This document shows, one piece after another, positions 63,668-64,000 of a DNA stretch of 64,000 nucleotides. A program made the translations under genes and the position numbers. The DNA lies in NCBI RefSeq assembly GCF_900130015.1, contig NZ_FQXS01000013.1, positions 61,102 to 125,101 on the forward strand, in the 5' to 3' direction. The stretch is from Desulfofustis glycolicus DSM 9705 (GTDB taxonomy: Bacteria; Desulfobacterota; Desulfobulbia; Desulfobulbales; Desulfocapsaceae). Position 1 is the first letter of the stretch. Each line of letters opens with the position of its first letter. The notes beneath the pieces are model-generated. The model was given only the letters and a program-made list of their open reading frames with translations. It was not told the DNA's origin and ran no database searches.

Positions 63668-64000
63668 AGTAGTGTCCGGTTAAGAGCCAAACGACTCGGT
63701 GTAACATCTTGTATTAATATAGCATTCACGGCAAAATGACCATAATCGACTTGAAATCTGATCCCTTTCTAGGGAAATTCTTCGGCAAAACCCTGGAGGG
63801 GGGCGCACATGTTTGCCGGACAATTGATTTTCAAGCAGGTTATGGAGTTCATGCCATTGCCAACCTTTCGTCGGTGTGTAGCCAAATACCAAGGAGAGCG
63901 CAGGGTAAGAAGGTTCTCCTGTCTCGATCAATTCTTGTGCATGGCCTTTGCCCAAATCACCTACCGAGAGAGTCTTCGCGATATCGAGGCATGTCTACGT
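63668..64000 (+). mobile_element. 5' end of an IS4-type insertion sequence
   Basis: The segment TAGTGTCCGGTTAAGAGCC near 63668-63686 looks like the left end of an IS4-family element, and the transposase gene begins 123 bases later. The element continues past the window edge, so its right end and any target duplication cannot be seen. The exact left boundary is uncertain by a few bases. Confidence 0.65.
63809..64000 (+). CDS. IS4-family transposase (DUF4372 N-terminus), cut by window edge
   Basis: The first 64 residues (MFAGQLIFKQVMEFMPLP, then FRRCVAKYQGERRVRRFSC and DQFLCMAFAQITYRESLRD) match the well-conserved N-terminal DUF4372 region of IS4-type transposases. The DDE catalytic domain is outside the window. 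The start is the ATG at 63809 after GGAGGGGGGCGCAC. The frame is open to the last base. Confidence 0.88.
   Translation, partial: MFAGQLIFKQVMEFMPLPTFRRCVAKYQGERRVRRFSCLDQFLCMAFAQITYRESLRDIEACLR

Noticed and set aside
63680..63955. 91-codon minus-strand frame at the right edge
   Set aside because: It is antisense to the IS4-type transposase, whose N-terminus is clearly recognisable on the plus strand.

Overview
The window looks like a chromosomal segment of an anaerobic, sulfur-metabolising member of the Desulfobacterota, most likely Desulfobulbales/Desulfocapsaceae. That placement is an inference from gene content: a YedE-TusA-DsrE-type sulfur relay cluster, a sodium-pumping oxaloacetate decarboxylase, NikR, AMMECR1 and QueH, many two-component proteins, and lipopolysaccharide (Kdo/Lpt) genes. 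No 16S rRNA gene is present to prove it.

Layout. Positions 1-4.1 kb hold the start of nadB (minus strand, cut by the window edge), a perfect 16-bp parS site, a gene-poor stretch of about 1.2 kb, parA-parB, an SH3-domain protein and two tandem tRNA-Ser genes. From 4.3 to 7.3 kb lie a NifA-like sigma-54 activator, queH and an XTP/dITP pyrophosphatase gene. From 7.7 to 15.1 kb lies a minus-strand replication block, dnaN-gyrB-gyrA-gpsA. From 15.4 to 19.3 kb lie a serine hydrolase and the sulfur relay cluster: tusA, two DsrE/F-like genes and a 57-residue gene on the minus strand, divergent from a YeeE/YedE permease. From 19.6 to 27.4 kb lie an HD-GYP response regulator, gatC-gatA, hisC-cmk, pal and rlmKL. 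From 27.7 to 38.7 kb lie a hybrid kinase, an OleA-like thiolase, AMMECR1, a YkgJ protein, a hotdog thioesterase, a 1751-residue pseudokinase/ATPase/histidine-kinase protein and a MurG-like glycosyltransferase. From 38.8 to 45.6 kb lie nikR, trmO, the operon pyrG-kdsA-kdsC-lptC, an exported MsrAB and a DUF3617-like protein. From 45.6 to 52.8 kb lie a YkgJ pair, a FabI-type reductase, a cysteine-poor HesB-like protein and the operon ABM-oadG-oadA-oadB. From 53.5 to 64 kb lie a GtrA-like protein, a serine-hydrolase lipoprotein, a double-Cache hybrid kinase, pyrF, a glycine-zipper lipoprotein, a beta-CASP nuclease, surE, an IlvY-like regulator and the 5' end of an IS4-type transposase gene.

Mobile and repeat structure. 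A roughly 140-bp family with inverted ends occurs four times between genes. Three copies carry 5-bp flanking duplications (CTTGT/CTTGT, TGAAA/CGAAA, TAAAG/TAAAG), so it behaves like a miniature inverted-repeat transposable element (MITE). A second, weaker dispersed repeat occurs three times.

How the genes work together. The sulfur cluster probably imports or handles reduced sulfur and passes sulfane sulfur along TusA and DsrE-like carriers. OadGAB couples oxaloacetate decarboxylation to sodium export. PyrG-KdsA-KdsC-LptC links CTP supply to Kdo synthesis and lipopolysaccharide export. ParAB with parS and the gyrase/clamp genes suggest the window is near the replication origin, although dnaA, recF and an unambiguous oriC are not visible.
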